From: Actinomadura chibensis NBRC 106107
Lineage (GTDB): Bacteria; Actinomycetota; Actinomycetes; Streptosporangiales; Streptosporangiaceae
Assembly: GCF_001552135.1 (NCBI RefSeq)
Contig: NZ_BCQP01000027.1
Span: 121,315-185,314, forward strand
DNA length: 64,000 bases
Reading direction: 5' to 3'
Of the stretch, positions 50,734 to 60,223 are shown in pieces; within the stretch, counting starts at the first letter, position 1, and each line of letters starts with the position of its first letter. Position numbers and translations under genes: made by a program. The notes below the pieces were generated by a model. That model was not told where the DNA came from and ran no database searches. It saw nothing but the letters and a program-made list of their open reading frames with translations.

Positions 50734-53700
50734 TCAGCGGACGATGGAGGGTTGCAGCCAGTTCCTCATGACGTCAAGAAGATGGTCCACGTCGACCGGC
50801 TTCGGCACGTAGTCCGACGCGCCCGACTCCAGGCTCCGCTCCCGGTCGCCCCGCATCACCTTCGCCGTGATCACGATAATGGGCAGCTCGGCGAACTGCG
50901 GCATCTCCCGGATCGCGGCCGTGGTGGCGTAGCCGTCGAGGCCCGGCATCATCACGTCCATCAGGACGATCGCGACGTCGGGGTTGCGGTGCAGGACGTC
51001 GATCCCGGCCTGCCCGTCCTCGGCGTACAGGACCTCCATCCCGTACCCCTCCAGAACGCTGGTCAGCGCGAAGACGTTCCGGACGTCGTCGTCGACGATC
51101 AGCACCTTGCGGCCCGACAGGACGGTGTCGAGGAAGTCCGCGGGCGGCTCCTCCAGCAGGCCGTTCAGCGCGGCCTCCCCTTCGCCCGGCCGCTCCCCGC
51201 CGGGCGCGCGCTGCTCCACCGGCAGCCCGTTCTCCCCGGACGGCGCGGACACGCCCCCGGGCAGCGCGTGCGGCCCGCCGCCGTTCCCGGGCATCCCGGC
51301 GCCCTGGCCCGCCCCCGGCAGGGGCGGCCCGCCCGGCACGCCGTCCGGCGCGGTCGCCTCGTCCGTCGCCGCGGCGCGCCGCCGCCCGTCGCGCTCGCTG
51401 TACTGCGCGGGCAGGTACAGCGTGAACACGCTGCCCTGGCCCGGCCTGCTCTCCGCGTGGATCTCCCCGCCGAGCAGCCGCGCGATGTTCCGGCTGATCG
51501 ACAGGCCGAGCCCGGTGCCGCCGTAGCGGCGGCTGGTCGTCCCGTCGGCCTGCTGGAACGGCTCGAAGATCTCCTGCAGCTTGTCCGCGCTGACCCCGAT
51601 GCCGGTGTCGATCACCCGGAACGCGATGACGTCCGGGGTGTTCCACAGCGCGGGCAGCGCGAAGTCGATGTCGCCCGCCCGCTCGATCACGAGCCGCACC
51701 TCGCCCTCGGCGGTGAACTTCACCGCGTTGGACAGCAGGTTGCGCAGTACCTGCTGCAGCCGCTGCTCGTCGGTGTGCAGCGTGGACGGGACGTCCTGCG
51801 CGACCTCCACGCCGAAATGCAGCCCCTTGTCGACCGACAGCGGCCGGAACGTCGCCTCCACGTAGTCGACCAGCGCCGACACCGCGATCCGCTGCGGATG
51901 CGCCTCCATCTTCCCGGCCTCGACCTTCGCCAGGTCGAGGATGTCGTTGATCAGCTCCAGCAGGTCGGTGCCGGAGTCGTGGATCGTCTGGGAGAACTCC
52001 ACCTGCTTGCTGGTGAGGTTGCCCTCCTGGTTCTCCGACAGCAGCTTCGCCAGCACAAGAAGGCTGTTCAGCGGCGTGCGCAGCTCGTGCGACATGTTCG
52101 CCAGGAACTCCGACTTGTACCGGGACGAGATCGCGAGCTGCTCGGCGCGCTCCTCCAGCGTCCGCCTGGCCTGCTCGATCTGGAAGTTCTGGATCTCGAT
52201 CGCGCGGTTCTGCTGGGCCAGCAGGGCCGCCTTCTCCTCCAACTCGGTGTTGGAGTGCCGCAGCTCGCCCTGCTGGCGCTGCAGCTCGTCCGAGCGCTCC
52301 TGGAGCTCCTGCGCGAGCCGCTGCGACTCGCCGAGCAGCTGCTCGGTCCGGGTGTTCGCGCGGATCGCGTTCAGCGTCACCCCGATCGTCTCGATGAGCT
52401 GGCTGAAGAACGCCAGGTGAACATCGGTGAACCGGCCGAAGGAGGCCAGCTCGATCGCGCCGAGCACCTCGTCCTCGAACACGATCGGCAGCACGATGAT
52501 GTTGACCGGGGACGCCTCGCCGAGCCCCGACCCGATCTTCACGTAGTCGGCGGGCGCGTCCGCGATCAGCAGCGGGCGCCGCTCCTGCGCCGCCTGCCCG
52601 ACCAGGCCCTCGCCGAGCGCGAACCGGACCTCGCCGGACCCGCCGCCGCGGCCCGCCCGGCCGCGCGGCGTCCCGTACCCGGCGATCAGCGCGAGCTCGG
52701 TCTCGTCGCCGACGCTCTCGGCCAGGTAGAACGCGCCGTACTGGGCGCTCGCCGTCGGGGTCAGCTCCCGCATGATCAGCTCCGCGACCTGCATGAGGTC
52801 GCGGTGGCCCTGCATGAGCCCGCCGATCCGCGCGAGGTTGGTCTTCAGCCAGTCCTGCTCCTCGTTGGCGCGGGTCGTCTCGCGCAGTGTCGCGACCATG
52901 AGGTTCACGTTGTCCGACAGCTCCGCGACCTCGCCGCGCGCCTCCACGGTGATCGTCCGGGTCAGGTCGCCGGTGGCGACCGCGCTCGCCACCTCGCCGA
53001 TCGCGCGGACCTGCGTGGTCAGGTTCCCGGCCAGCTCGTTGACGCTCTCGGTCAGCCGCTTCCAGGTGCCGGACACGCCCTCGACCTCGGCCTGGCCGCC
53101 GAGCCGCCCCTCGATGCCGACCTCCCGCGCCACCCGCGTCACCTCGGACGCGAACGACGACAGCGTGTCGACCATCTTGTTCAGGGTCGTCTTCAGCTCC
53201 AGGATCTCGCCCTGCGCGTTCACGTCGATCCGCCGGGTCAGGTCGCCGTGCGCGACCGCCGTCGCGACCTGCGCGATGTTGCGGACCTGGTAGGTCAGGT
53301 TGGACGCCATCCCGTTGACGTTGTCGGTCAGGTCCTTCCACATGCCGCCCGCGCCCGGCACCCGGGCCTGGCCGCCGAGGCGGCCCTCCGTGCCGACCTC
53401 GCGCGCGACGCGGCTGACCTCGTCCGCGAAGGCCGACAGCGTGTCGACCATGGTGTTCAGGGTGTCCTTCAACTGGAGGATCTCGCCCTGCGCGTCCACC
53501 TCGATCTTGCGGGTCAGGTCGCCCTTCGCGACCGCCGTCGTCACCTGCGCGATCCCGCGGACCTGGGACGTCAGGTTGTTCGCCATCGAGTTGACGTTGT
53601 CGGTCAGGTCCTTCCAGACGCCGCCCGCGCCGGGGACGATCGCCTGCCCGCCGAGCCGCCCCTCCGTGCCGACCTCGCGGGCCACGCGGGTGACCTCGGA

Positions 53701-55032
53701 CGCGAACGCCGACAGGGTGTCGACCATCGCGTTCACGGTGTCCTTCAGCTCCAGGATCTCGCCCTGCGCGTCGACCGTGATCTTCTTGCCCAGGTCGCCC
53801 TCGGCGACCGCCGTCGTCACCTGCGCGATGTTCCGCACCTGGAACGTCAGGTTGGACGCCATGCCGTTGACGTTGTTGGTCAGGTCCTTCCAGACGCCGC
53901 TCACCCCGGGCACGCGCGCCTGGCCGCCGAGGCGGCCCTCGGTGCCGACCTCGCGGGCGACGCGGGTGACCTCGTCGGCGAACGCCGACAGCGTGTCGAC
54001 CATCGTGTTCACCGTGTCCTTGAGCTGGGCGATCTCGCCCTGCGCGTCCACGGTGATCTTCTTGGCCAGGTCGCCCTCGGCGACCGCCGTCGTGACCTGC
54101 GCGATCCCGCGCACCTGGTAGGTCAGGTTGTCGGCCATCGCGTTGACGTTGTCGGTCAGGTTCTTCCAGACGCCGCTGACGCCCGGGACGTTCGCCTGCC
54201 CGCCGAGCTGCCCCTCGGTGCCCACCTCGCGGGCGACGCGGGTCACCTCGTCGGCGAACGCCGAGAGCTGGTCGACCATCGTGTTCACGGTGAGCTTCAG
54301 CTCCTGCAGCTCACCGGTCGCCTCCACCGTCACCTTGCGGGTCAGGTCGCCCTTCGCGACCGCCGTGGTGACCTCCGCGATGTCGCGGACCTGGGACGTC
54401 AGCCGGGACGCCATGACGTTCACCGACGCGGTCACGTCCCGCCAGCGGCCGGTCATGCCGCGCGCCGGGGCCTGGCCGCCGAGCCGCCCCTCCGTGCCGA
54501 CCTCGCGGGCGAACTGGGTGACCTCCCAGGTGAACTGGTCGAGCAGCTCCACCATGCCGTTCACCGACTTCGCCATGCGCAGCAGCTCGCCGCGCATCGG
54601 CCGGCCGCGCACCCGCAGCTCGACCCGCTGGCTCAGGTCGCCCGCCGCCACCGCCTCGACCACCTGGCTCATGCCGGTCGCGAGATCGGTCAGCTTGTCG
54701 ATGATGGCGTTGGAGTCCTCCACGGCCGTGGCCCAGGTGCCGCGCAGCGTGCCCGGCGTCAGCCGGCCCCGCAGCTGCCCCTCCCGGCCGATCTCCCGCC
54801 GCACCCGGGACAGCCCGGACGACAGCTCGTCGGCGTTCTGCCGGATCTCCTCCAGGATCGCCGCGGCCTCCGCCACGGCGCCCTCGCCCGGCACCTTCAG
54901 CTCCGACCTCGCCTTGCCGTCCCGGACGGCGATGAGCGCCTTCAGCAGCGGTTCGAGGTCGGCGTCGCTGTAGCGGGGGGCGGTGTCGCGGTACCCGCCG
55001 CCGGAGCGGGCGCGAGTCGCGGTACGCGGCAT
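50734..55032 (-). CDS. osaA: OsaA-like poly-HAMP hybrid histidine kinase
   Basis: 1432 residues, cytoplasmic. Residues about 115-715 form a chain of HAMP modules in units of roughly 92 residues. Seven canonical HAMPs (AVAKGDLTRKI-type) alternate with divergent ones (REVGTEGRLGGQA-type), about 13-14 in total. A GAF domain follows (745-895), then a coiled coil, and the HisKA domain with SHELRTPLN near residue 981. Next are the HATPase (N box NLLSNAVKF, DTGIGVS, GGTGLGLSIS), a Pro/Gly linker (about 1215-1295) and a receiver with LMDVMMPGLDG near residue 1358. Architecture matches fungal Nik1-type osmosensors and Streptomyces OsaA. AGGAGGA precedes ATG 55032. Confidence 0.9.
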   Translation of the reverse strand: MPRTATRARSGGGYRDTAPRYSDADLEPLLKALIAVRDGKARSELKVPGEGAVAEAAAILEEIRQNADELSSGLSRVRREIGREGQLRGRLTPGTLRGTWATAVEDSNAIIDKLTDLATGMSQVVEAVAAGDLSQRVELRVRGRPMRGELLRMAKSVNGMVELLDQFTWEVTQFAREVGTEGRLGGQAPARGMTGRWRDVTASVNVMASRLTSQVRDIAEVTTAVAKGDLTRKVTVEATGELQELKLTVNTMVDQLSAFADEVTRVAREVGTEGQLGGQANVPGVSGVWKNLTDNVNAMADNLTYQVRGIAQVTTAVAEGDLAKKITVDAQGEIAQLKDTVNTMVDTLSAFADEVTRVAREVGTEGRLGGQARVPGVSGVWKDLTNNVNGMASNLTFQVRNIAQVTTAVAEGDLGKKITVDAQGEILELKDTVNAMVDTLSAFASEVTRVAREVGTEGRLGGQAIVPGAGGVWKDLTDNVNSMANNLTSQVRGIAQVTTAVAKGDLTRKIEVDAQGEILQLKDTLNTMVDTLSAFADEVSRVAREVGTEGRLGGQARVPGAGGMWKDLTDNVNGMASNLTYQVRNIAQVATAVAHGDLTRRIDVNAQGEILELKTTLNKMVDTLSSFASEVTRVAREVGIEGRLGGQAEVEGVSGTWKRLTESVNELAGNLTTQVRAIGEVASAVATGDLTRTITVEARGEVAELSDNVNLMVATLRETTRANEEQDWLKTNLARIGGLMQGHRDLMQVAELIMRELTPTASAQYGAFYLAESVGDETELALIAGYGTPRGRAGRGGGSGEVRFALGEGLVGQAAQERRPLLIADAPADYVKIGSGLGEASPVNIIVLPIVFEDEVLGAIELASFGRFTDVHLAFFSQLIETIGVTLNAIRANTRTEQLLGESQRLAQELQERSDELQRQQGELRHSNTELEEKAALLAQQNRAIEIQNFQIEQARRTLEERAEQLAISSRYKSEFLANMSHELRTPLNSLLVLAKLLSENQEGNLTSKQVEFSQTIHDSGTDLLELINDILDLAKVEAGKMEAHPQRIAVSALVDYVEATFRPLSVDKGLHFGVEVAQDVPSTLHTDEQRLQQVLRNLLSNAVKFTAEGEVRLVIERAGDIDFALPALWNTPDVIAFRVIDTGIGVSADKLQEIFEPFQQADGTTSRRYGGTGLGLSISRNIARLLGGEIHAESRPGQGSVFTLYLPAQYSERDGRRRAAATDEATAPDGVPGGPPLPGAGQGAGMPGNGGGPHALPGGVSAPSGENGLPVEQRAPGGERPGEGEAALNGLLEEPPADFLDTVLSGRKVLIVDDDVRNVFALTSVLEGYGMEVLYAEDGQAGIDVLHRNPDVAIVLMDVMMPGLDGYATTAAIREMPQFAELPIIVITAKVMRGDRERSLESGASDYVPKPVDVDHLLDVMRNWLQPSIVR

Positions 55033-55364
55033 GCTCTCAATCCTCCTGGCCCGCGGTCGTCGAGGGTCCGGCCGCCGCCGGGCGTCCCGGGCGGCGGGGC
55101 ATCCGGACGGCGCGGACTCCTTGCTCTGGCCTCTACTCCCGGCCGCCCCCAACTCTACGTCGCCGCGCCGCCGTGGAGTCCGTTCCCGCCCAGCCTGTGA
55201 ACGGGCGGTCATGCCCCTGGATCCGCCCTTGTAGTCTTCGTGTTACGGTCTGTCGTGCCGCGGCGGGGTCCGCCCGCCGGGGCCTCCGCCCCCGGATCGC
55301 GGGCTCGCGTGGCCGGGTGGACGGCCGGTCTGTCACGATGGCCGGAACCGGGTAACGAAAGAGC
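55033..55364. other. Divergent promoter region of osaA- and osaC-like genes
   Basis: 332 bp without a gene. On the osaC side, GGGTAA (55350-55355) resembles the -10 box of stress sigma factors of the SigB type, but no matching upstream GNNT element at 14-16 bp was found. Nothing else stands out. Confidence 0.4.
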
Positions 55365-57650
55365 TTGAGCGAAGGGCGACTCTTGGATCGGCAGACGGCG
55401 TCGGCGACGTTCCCGTCCGCCGCGGCGGCGGTGGCGGACGCGCGCCGGTTCGTCCGCAAGGTCCTCGCCGACTGGGGCCTGGACGACGTCGCCGACGACG
55501 CCGTCCTCGCCACCAGCGAGCTCGCCACCAACGCGATCGCCTACGCCGGGACGTCCTTCGAGGTGTCCTGCCACCTGGAGGCGGGCGACGTCAGGGTCGA
55601 GGTCCGCGACCGGCACCCCACCCGCGGCATTGAGATGCCGGGGGTCACCGCGTCCAGCGGGCGCGGGCTGCCGTCGATCGCGCGGCTCGCCGATTCCTGG
55701 GGCGTGTCCTACGACCGCCGCACCAAGGGCGTCTGGTTCCGGCTGCCCCGGCCCGGCGCGGCGAACGGCGCGGGCCCGTCCGCGCCGCCGGGGCCGCACG
55801 AGGCCGAGCCCGCGGTCGAGCGCCCGTCGCCGGCCGCCCGGAGCGACGCCCGCCGCGAGGCCGCCCGCGACCGCGCCCTGGAGCGCGCGGGGCGCGACGC
55901 GGCGGCCGACCGCGACGGCGCGGGCCCCGCGCGGGACGGCAGGATCGGCGAGGGTGTCGGGGAGGTCCCCGTCGCGGGCGACCGGCTGCTGCGTTCCCCC
56001 GCCGCCCTGGAGTCCATGGAGGACGGCGTCGTCACCGTCCGGGAGGTGCTCGGCGCGGACGGCGCGGCCGTCCTGCTGACCGAGCGCGACGGCCGCCTGA
56101 TCATGGGCGCGGCCGCCGGGACCGCCGCCGAGCTGCCGCTCGGCGAGCTGTCGATCGCCGGGCTCGGCCCCGCGGCCCGCACCGGCGCGCCCTGGGTCGC
56201 CGCCGACGCGTCCGATCCGGCCGCGACGGCGCTGAAGGCGCGGTCCCTGGCCGCGGCGCCGCTGGAGTCGCAGGGCCGCCTCACCGGGCTGGTCGTGGCG
56301 GTCTCGTCCGCATCCGGCCGCTTCGCCGAGGCCGACGGCGTCCGGCTCGGCCGGCTGGCGGACGAGATGTCGCTCTCCCTGGAGAAGGCCAGGGTCGGCG
56401 AGTTGGAACGGTCCTGGCGCGGCTGGCTCAGCTTCGTCGCCGAGGCCAGCGACCTGCTCGCGGGCACCCTCGACCAAGAGCGGACGATGGCACTCGTCGC
56501 CCAGCTCGTCGTGCCCCGCCTCGCCACCTGGTGCGCCGTCTACACCGTCACCGAGGCCGAGCCCGACCGGCTCGCCTACGTCTGGCACGCCGACGAGAAC
56601 CGCGCCGACGGGCTCCGCGACCTGCTCGAACAGGCGGGCGCCGCGCCGCCCGCGGACGTCCCGGGCCCGTGGAACGGGTTCGCCGCCGCCCCGGCCGACG
56701 TCCGCGCCGCCGCCGGCGACACCGCCGCCGACCAGGTCTACGCCTTCCCGCTGGTCGCCCGCGGACGCCGCATCGGCACCATCGTGATCGGCCGCCCGGC
56801 GGGCGACCGCTTCCCGCGCAGCGCGGTCGAGCTGGCCGAGGAGCTCAGCCGCCGCGCCGCCCTCGCCGTCGACAACGCGCGGCTGTTCTCCGCGCAGACC
56901 GCCATGAGCAGCGCGCTCCAGCGCAGCCTGCTGCCGCCCGGAATCCCCGAGATCCCGGGCCTGGAGGTCGCCGTCGTCTACGAGCCCGCGGGGGAGGGCA
57001 GCGAGGTCGGCGGCGACTTCTACGACGTCTTCGAGAGCGGGCAGCGCCCCGGCGGGGCCGCGCCCGCGTCCCGCTGGCGGTTCGCGATCGGCGACGTGTG
57101 CGGCACCGGCCCGGAGGCCGCGGCCGTGACCGGCCTCGCCCGGCACGCGCTCCGCATCCTCGCCGCCGAGGACATGTCCGTCCCCGCCGTGCTCGGCCGC
57201 CTCAACCGGCTCATCCTCGGCGAGGGGGAGCGCGGGCGGCTGCTCACCCTCCTGCACGGCGAGATCGCCGCCCGGCGCCGCCGCGACGGCGTGACGATCA
57301 GTCTGACCAGTGCGGGCCACCCGCCCCCGCTGGTGCTCGACCCCGACGGTGAGGTACGCGAGGTGGCGTCGCCGCAGCCGCTGCTCGGCGTGTTCGACGG
57401 CGTCGAGTTCCACACCGACACCGTCGAGTTGCGGCGCGGCGAGGTCCTGCTCTGCGTGACCGACGGCGTCACTGAGCGGCGTTCCGGCAGCCGGCTGCTC
57501 GGCGACGGGCACGGCCTCGAACGCCTCCTCGCCGGGTGCGCCGGGCTGAGCGCGGGCGCCGTCGCCGCCCGCATCCAGCGAGCCGTGCGGGACTTCGGCC
57601 CGGAGCCGTCAAACGACGACGTTGCCCTCATCGTTCTGCGGGCGTCATGA
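55365..57650 (+). CDS. osaC: OsaC-like RsbW/GAF/SpoIIE-PP2C multidomain regulator
   Basis: 761 residues starting with TTG (a second TTG at 55383 has a better-spaced GAAGGG). Residues 1-125 are an RsbW-like HATPase: SELATNAIAYAG and GRGLPSIARLADSWG. A charged linker runs to about 195. Two GAF-like domains follow (205-345 and 370-505), then a SpoIIE/PP2C phosphatase (520-760) with GGDFYDVF, GDVCGTGPEAA, TDGVTERR and NDDVALI as metal Asp motifs. The arrangement next to osaA/osaB is that of Streptomyces OsaC, which returns SigB to its resting level after osmotic stress. It would phosphorylate or dephosphorylate anti-sigma partners such as the STAS protein 31 bp downstream. Confidence 0.88.
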   Translation: MSEGRLLDRQTASATFPSAAAAVADARRFVRKVLADWGLDDVADDAVLATSELATNAIAYAGTSFEVSCHLEAGDVRVEVRDRHPTRGIEMPGVTASSGRGLPSIARLADSWGVSYDRRTKGVWFRLPRPGAANGAGPSAPPGPHEAEPAVERPSPAARSDARREAARDRALERAGRDAAADRDGAGPARDGRIGEGVGEVPVAGDRLLRSPAALESMEDGVVTVREVLGADGAAVLLTERDGRLIMGAAAGTAAELPLGELSIAGLGPAARTGAPWVAADASDPAATALKARSLAAAPLESQGRLTGLVVAVSSASGRFAEADGVRLGRLADEMSLSLEKARVGELERSWRGWLSFVAEASDLLAGTLDQERTMALVAQLVVPRLATWCAVYTVTEAEPDRLAYVWHADENRADGLRDLLEQAGAAPPADVPGPWNGFAAAPADVRAAAGDTAADQVYAFPLVARGRRIGTIVIGRPAGDRFPRSAVELAEELSRRAALAVDNARLFSAQTAMSSALQRSLLPPGIPEIPGLEVAVVYEPAGEGSEVGGDFYDVFESGQRPGGAAPASRWRFAIGDVCGTGPEAAAVTGLARHALRILAAEDMSVPAVLGRLNRLILGEGERGRLLTLLHGEIAARRRRDGVTISLTSAGHPPPLVLDPDGEVREVASPQPLLGVFDGVEFHTDTVELRRGEVLLCVTDGVTERRSGSRLLGDGHGLERLLAGCAGLSAGAVAARIQRAVRDFGPEPSNDDVALIVLRAS

Positions 57651-57681
57651 TGGAGACCAACAATCGGTAAGGTGGGGTGGC

Positions 57682-58017
57682 GTGGGGCTTGCCTTGCACA
57701 CGACACGACAGGACGGCCGCGCGACGATCGCCGCGCGCGGCTCCATAGACCTGCACTCCTCCGACGAGCTGCGGTCCCGGTTGACCGAGCTGGTGGACGC
57801 CGGTGAGCGGGCGGTCGTCGTCGACCTCACGGCCGTCGACTTCTGCGACTCCTCCGGTCTGAACGTCCTCGTCCGGGCGTACAAGCACGCGCGTGCGCAG
57901 AACGCCACGCTGACCGTCACCGGCGCCTACGGCCGGGTCGAGAACGTGCTGCGCACCACCGGCCTCGACCGGTTCCTGATCGACGATCCCGAGGAGACCC
58001 CGGCCGAGGGGCGCTGA
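57682..58017 (+). CDS. STAS-domain anti-sigma factor antagonist
   Basis: 111 residues with a GTG start, 31 bp after the osaC-like gene. The STAS fold is shown by ARGSIDLHSSDELRSRL, VVVDLTAVDFCDSSGLNVLVRAY and VTGAYGRVENVLRTTGLD. The Ser pair in DFCDSSGL is the phosphorylation site switched by RsbW-type kinases and PP2C phosphatases. It is probably the substrate of the RsbW and PP2C domains encoded on either side. Confidence 0.95.
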   Translation: MGLALHTTRQDGRATIAARGSIDLHSSDELRSRLTELVDAGERAVVVDLTAVDFCDSSGLNVLVRAYKHARAQNATLTVTGAYGRVENVLRTTGLDRFLIDDPEETPAEGR

Positions 58018-58125
58018 GGCGCCCGATGACCGCGGCGAAGCGAAGGTCTCCGGACCTCCCCGGCGACGGTCCCTGGACGGCCTCCCCGAAAGGTAGGGCA
58101 CGATGAAGAACGGCGAGCGGGCGGA

Positions 58126-58506
58126 GTGACCGACCCCATGACCGAGACCACGCTGCGCGCGGCGCCCCAGACCGAGGCGGTCGAGTACGCCCGCCGCCTC
58201 GCCGCCCGCACCATGCGCACCTGGGCCCTGATGGAGCGCGAGGAGCTCGTCACGGCGATCGTGGCCGAGCTGGTCGCCAACGCCGTCCGGCACGCGGGGA
58301 CGGCCCTCGAACTGCGGCTGCTGCGCGGCGCCGGGCGCATCCGGGTCGAGGTCCGCGACCGCGCCGCCCAACTGCCGCGGCTGACCGTCCCCGGCCCGCT
58401 GGACGAGTCGCACCGCGGCCTGTTCATCGTCGACCGCTTCGCCAATTCCTGGGGCGCCGACCCGGTCACCGGAGGCAAGGTCGTCTGGGCAGAGGTCGAT
58501 ATCTGA
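58126..58506 (+). CDS. RsbW-type anti-sigma factor / serine kinase
   Basis: 126 residues with HATPase_c_2 features: REELVTAIVAELVANAVRHAG (N box), VEVRDRAAQLP and SHRGLFIVDRFANSWG. These are the anti-sigma kinases that bind a sigma factor and phosphorylate STAS antagonists. GTG 58126 and ATG 58138 are both possible starts. It sits 108 bp after the STAS gene, so the osaC-like phosphatase, STAS protein and this kinase make a complete partner-switching set; no SigB-type sigma gene adjoins, and the target sigma is unknown. Confidence 0.9.
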   Translation: MTDPMTETTLRAAPQTEAVEYARRLAARTMRTWALMEREELVTAIVAELVANAVRHAGTALELRLLRGAGRIRVEVRDRAAQLPRLTVPGPLDESHRGLFIVDRFANSWGADPVTGGKVVWAEVDI

Positions 58507-58584
58507 CGCCGTCCGACGCCGCTTCGCGCGCGTGGAACGTAACGTTTTGGAAGATCTCCTGTGGGAGCGCGTCCACCCCGCGGC

Positions 58585-58618
58585 CCCGGGCGCGCGGCCC
58601 GGGACCGTCCGGACGGTC
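58585..58618. terminator. Terminator between convergent rsbW-like and DAHP synthase genes
   Basis: CCCGGGC-GCGCG-GCCCGGG (58585-58603) is followed by the perfect 16-bp palindrome GACCGTCCGGACGGTC (58603-58618), which overlaps the DAHP synthase stop codon. Between convergent genes this double structure should act in both directions. Confidence 0.75.
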
Positions 58619-59963
58619 AGGACGACTTGCGGTACAGCTCCGCCACGAGGAACGCGAGGTCGAGCGACTGGCCGCGGTTGAGGCGCGGGTCGCACGCCGT
58701 CTCGTAGCGCTGGTGCAGATCGTCCTCGGCGAGGCCCTCCGCGCCGCCGACGCACTCGGTGACGTCGTCGCCGGTGAACTCGATGTGGATGCCGCCGGGG
58801 TGCGTCCCGAGCGCGCGGTGGACCTCGAAGAATCCGGCGACCTCGTCCAGGACGTCGTCCAGCCGCCGCGTCTTGTGCCCGCTCGGCGCCTCGAACGTGT
58901 TGCCGTGCATCGGGTCGCAGACCCACGCCACCGGGGCGCCGCTCTGGTGCACCTTCTCGATCAGCGGGGGCAGCGCCTCCCGGATCCTGCCCGCGCCCAT
59001 CCGGGTGATGAACGTCAGCCGTCCCGGCTCCTCCTCCGGGTTCAGCCGCTTCATCAGCGCCAGCGCGTCGTCGGCGGACGTCCCCGGGCCGAGCTTCACC
59101 CCGATCGGGTTTCGGATGTGCCGCAGGAACTCCACGTGGGCGCCGTCGAGCTGCCGGGTGCGCTCGCCGATCCACAGGAAGTGCGCCGACACGTCGTAGG
59201 GCAGGCCGCTGAGGCTGTCGATGCGGGTCAGCGCCCGCTCGTACTCCAGCAGCAGCGCCTCGTGGCTGGAGTAGAACTCCACGCCGTGGAACTCGTCCGG
59301 GTTCACCCCGCACGCCTTCATGAACGTCAGCGCCCGGTCGATCTCGCCCGCCAGCCGCTCGTAGCGGCGGCCGGCCTTGCTGTGGGCCACGAAGTCCTGG
59401 TTCCACGCGTGGACCTGGCGCAGGTCGGCGTAGCCGCCCTTGGTGAAGGCCCGGCACAGGTTCAGCGTCACCGCCGAGCAGTGGTAGGCCTTCAGCAGCC
59501 GGTGCGGGTCGTTGCGGCGGGACTCCGCGTCGAAGCCGAGCCCGTTCACCGCGTCGCCCCGGTAGGCGGGCAGCTCCAGGCCGTCGCGCACCTCGACGGG
59601 CTTGGACCGCGGCTTGGCGTACTGCCCCGCCATCCGGCCGATCTTCACCACCGGGACGGTCGCGGCGTAGGTCAGCACGACCGCCATCTGCAGGAGCGTC
59701 TTCAGCTTATTCTTCACCGCGTCGGCGTTCGCGCCGGTGAACGTCTCGGCGCAGTCGCCGCCCTGCAGGACGAACGCCTCGCCGCGCGCGACGTCGGCGA
59801 GCTGGGCCTTGAGCTGGTCGCACTCGCCGGCGAAGACCAGCGGCGGCTGGGCGGCCAGTTCGGCGGCGACGGCGCGGAGCTCGTCCGGGTCGTCCCAATC
59901 GGGCTGCTGCAGGGCGGGGAGGTCGCGCCAGGCGTCGAGATCCCCGGTGGCGGAGGTACTCAC
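58617..59963 (-). CDS. Class II (plant-type) DAHP synthase
   Basis: Condenses phosphoenolpyruvate and erythrose 4-phosphate, first step of the shikimate pathway. 448 residues with GTG start. Class II blocks are visible: VFAGECDQLKAQLA, LQGGDCAETF, VVKIGRMAGQYAKPRS, SRRNDPHRLLKAYH, WIGERTRQLDGAHVEFLR, GVKLGPGTS, VWVCDP-like VAWVCDPMHGNTFE and LTECVGGAEGL-like VTECVGGAEG. Cys in GGDCAE and Asp/His/Glu residues of these loops bind the metal. Typical of actinobacterial AroG/AroF. A group 2 sigma gene lies upstream, unrelated in function. Confidence 0.96.
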   Translation of the reverse strand: MSTSATGDLDAWRDLPALQQPDWDDPDELRAVAAELAAQPPLVFAGECDQLKAQLADVARGEAFVLQGGDCAETFTGANADAVKNKLKTLLQMAVVLTYAATVPVVKIGRMAGQYAKPRSKPVEVRDGLELPAYRGDAVNGLGFDAESRRNDPHRLLKAYHCSAVTLNLCRAFTKGGYADLRQVHAWNQDFVAHSKAGRRYERLAGEIDRALTFMKACGVNPDEFHGVEFYSSHEALLLEYERALTRIDSLSGLPYDVSAHFLWIGERTRQLDGAHVEFLRHIRNPIGVKLGPGTSADDALALMKRLNPEEEPGRLTFITRMGAGRIREALPPLIEKVHQSGAPVAWVCDPMHGNTFEAPSGHKTRRLDDVLDEVAGFFEVHRALGTHPGGIHIEFTGDDVTECVGGAEGLAEDDLHQRYETACDPRLNRGQSLDLAFLVAELYRKSS

Positions 59964-60223
59964 GCTCAAAAGGCTATGGCACTCCCGGCCCTGCCCGCCG
60001 CCGCGCGGGGGCGGGTGAGCGCAGCCGGGAGCCCGTCCGGACGCGTGAAACGGGCGGCCCCTGCGGTGGGACCGCCCGTTTCGTCGGTCGGCGGAAGGGG
60101 GGAGCGGAAAGCTCGTTCTCGGTCCAACTAACATGATCTCCGGCATTGCGGACATGCTCGATCGCGCTCGCGGACGTGCCGCGTGGCCCGCGCCGTGCCG
60201 CGCGGGCCCTCGGGGCGAGCCGG

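Noticed and set aside
50752..55200. Open frame of 1482 codons antisense to the poly-HAMP kinase
   Set aside because: Perfect shadow of the repeated HAMP units; the sense strand has clear domains and a strong ribosome binding site.
55327..55355. SigB-type promoter (GNNT, 14-16 bp, GGGTAA) for the osaC-like gene
   Set aside because: GGGTAA is there, but no GNNT stands at the required distance.
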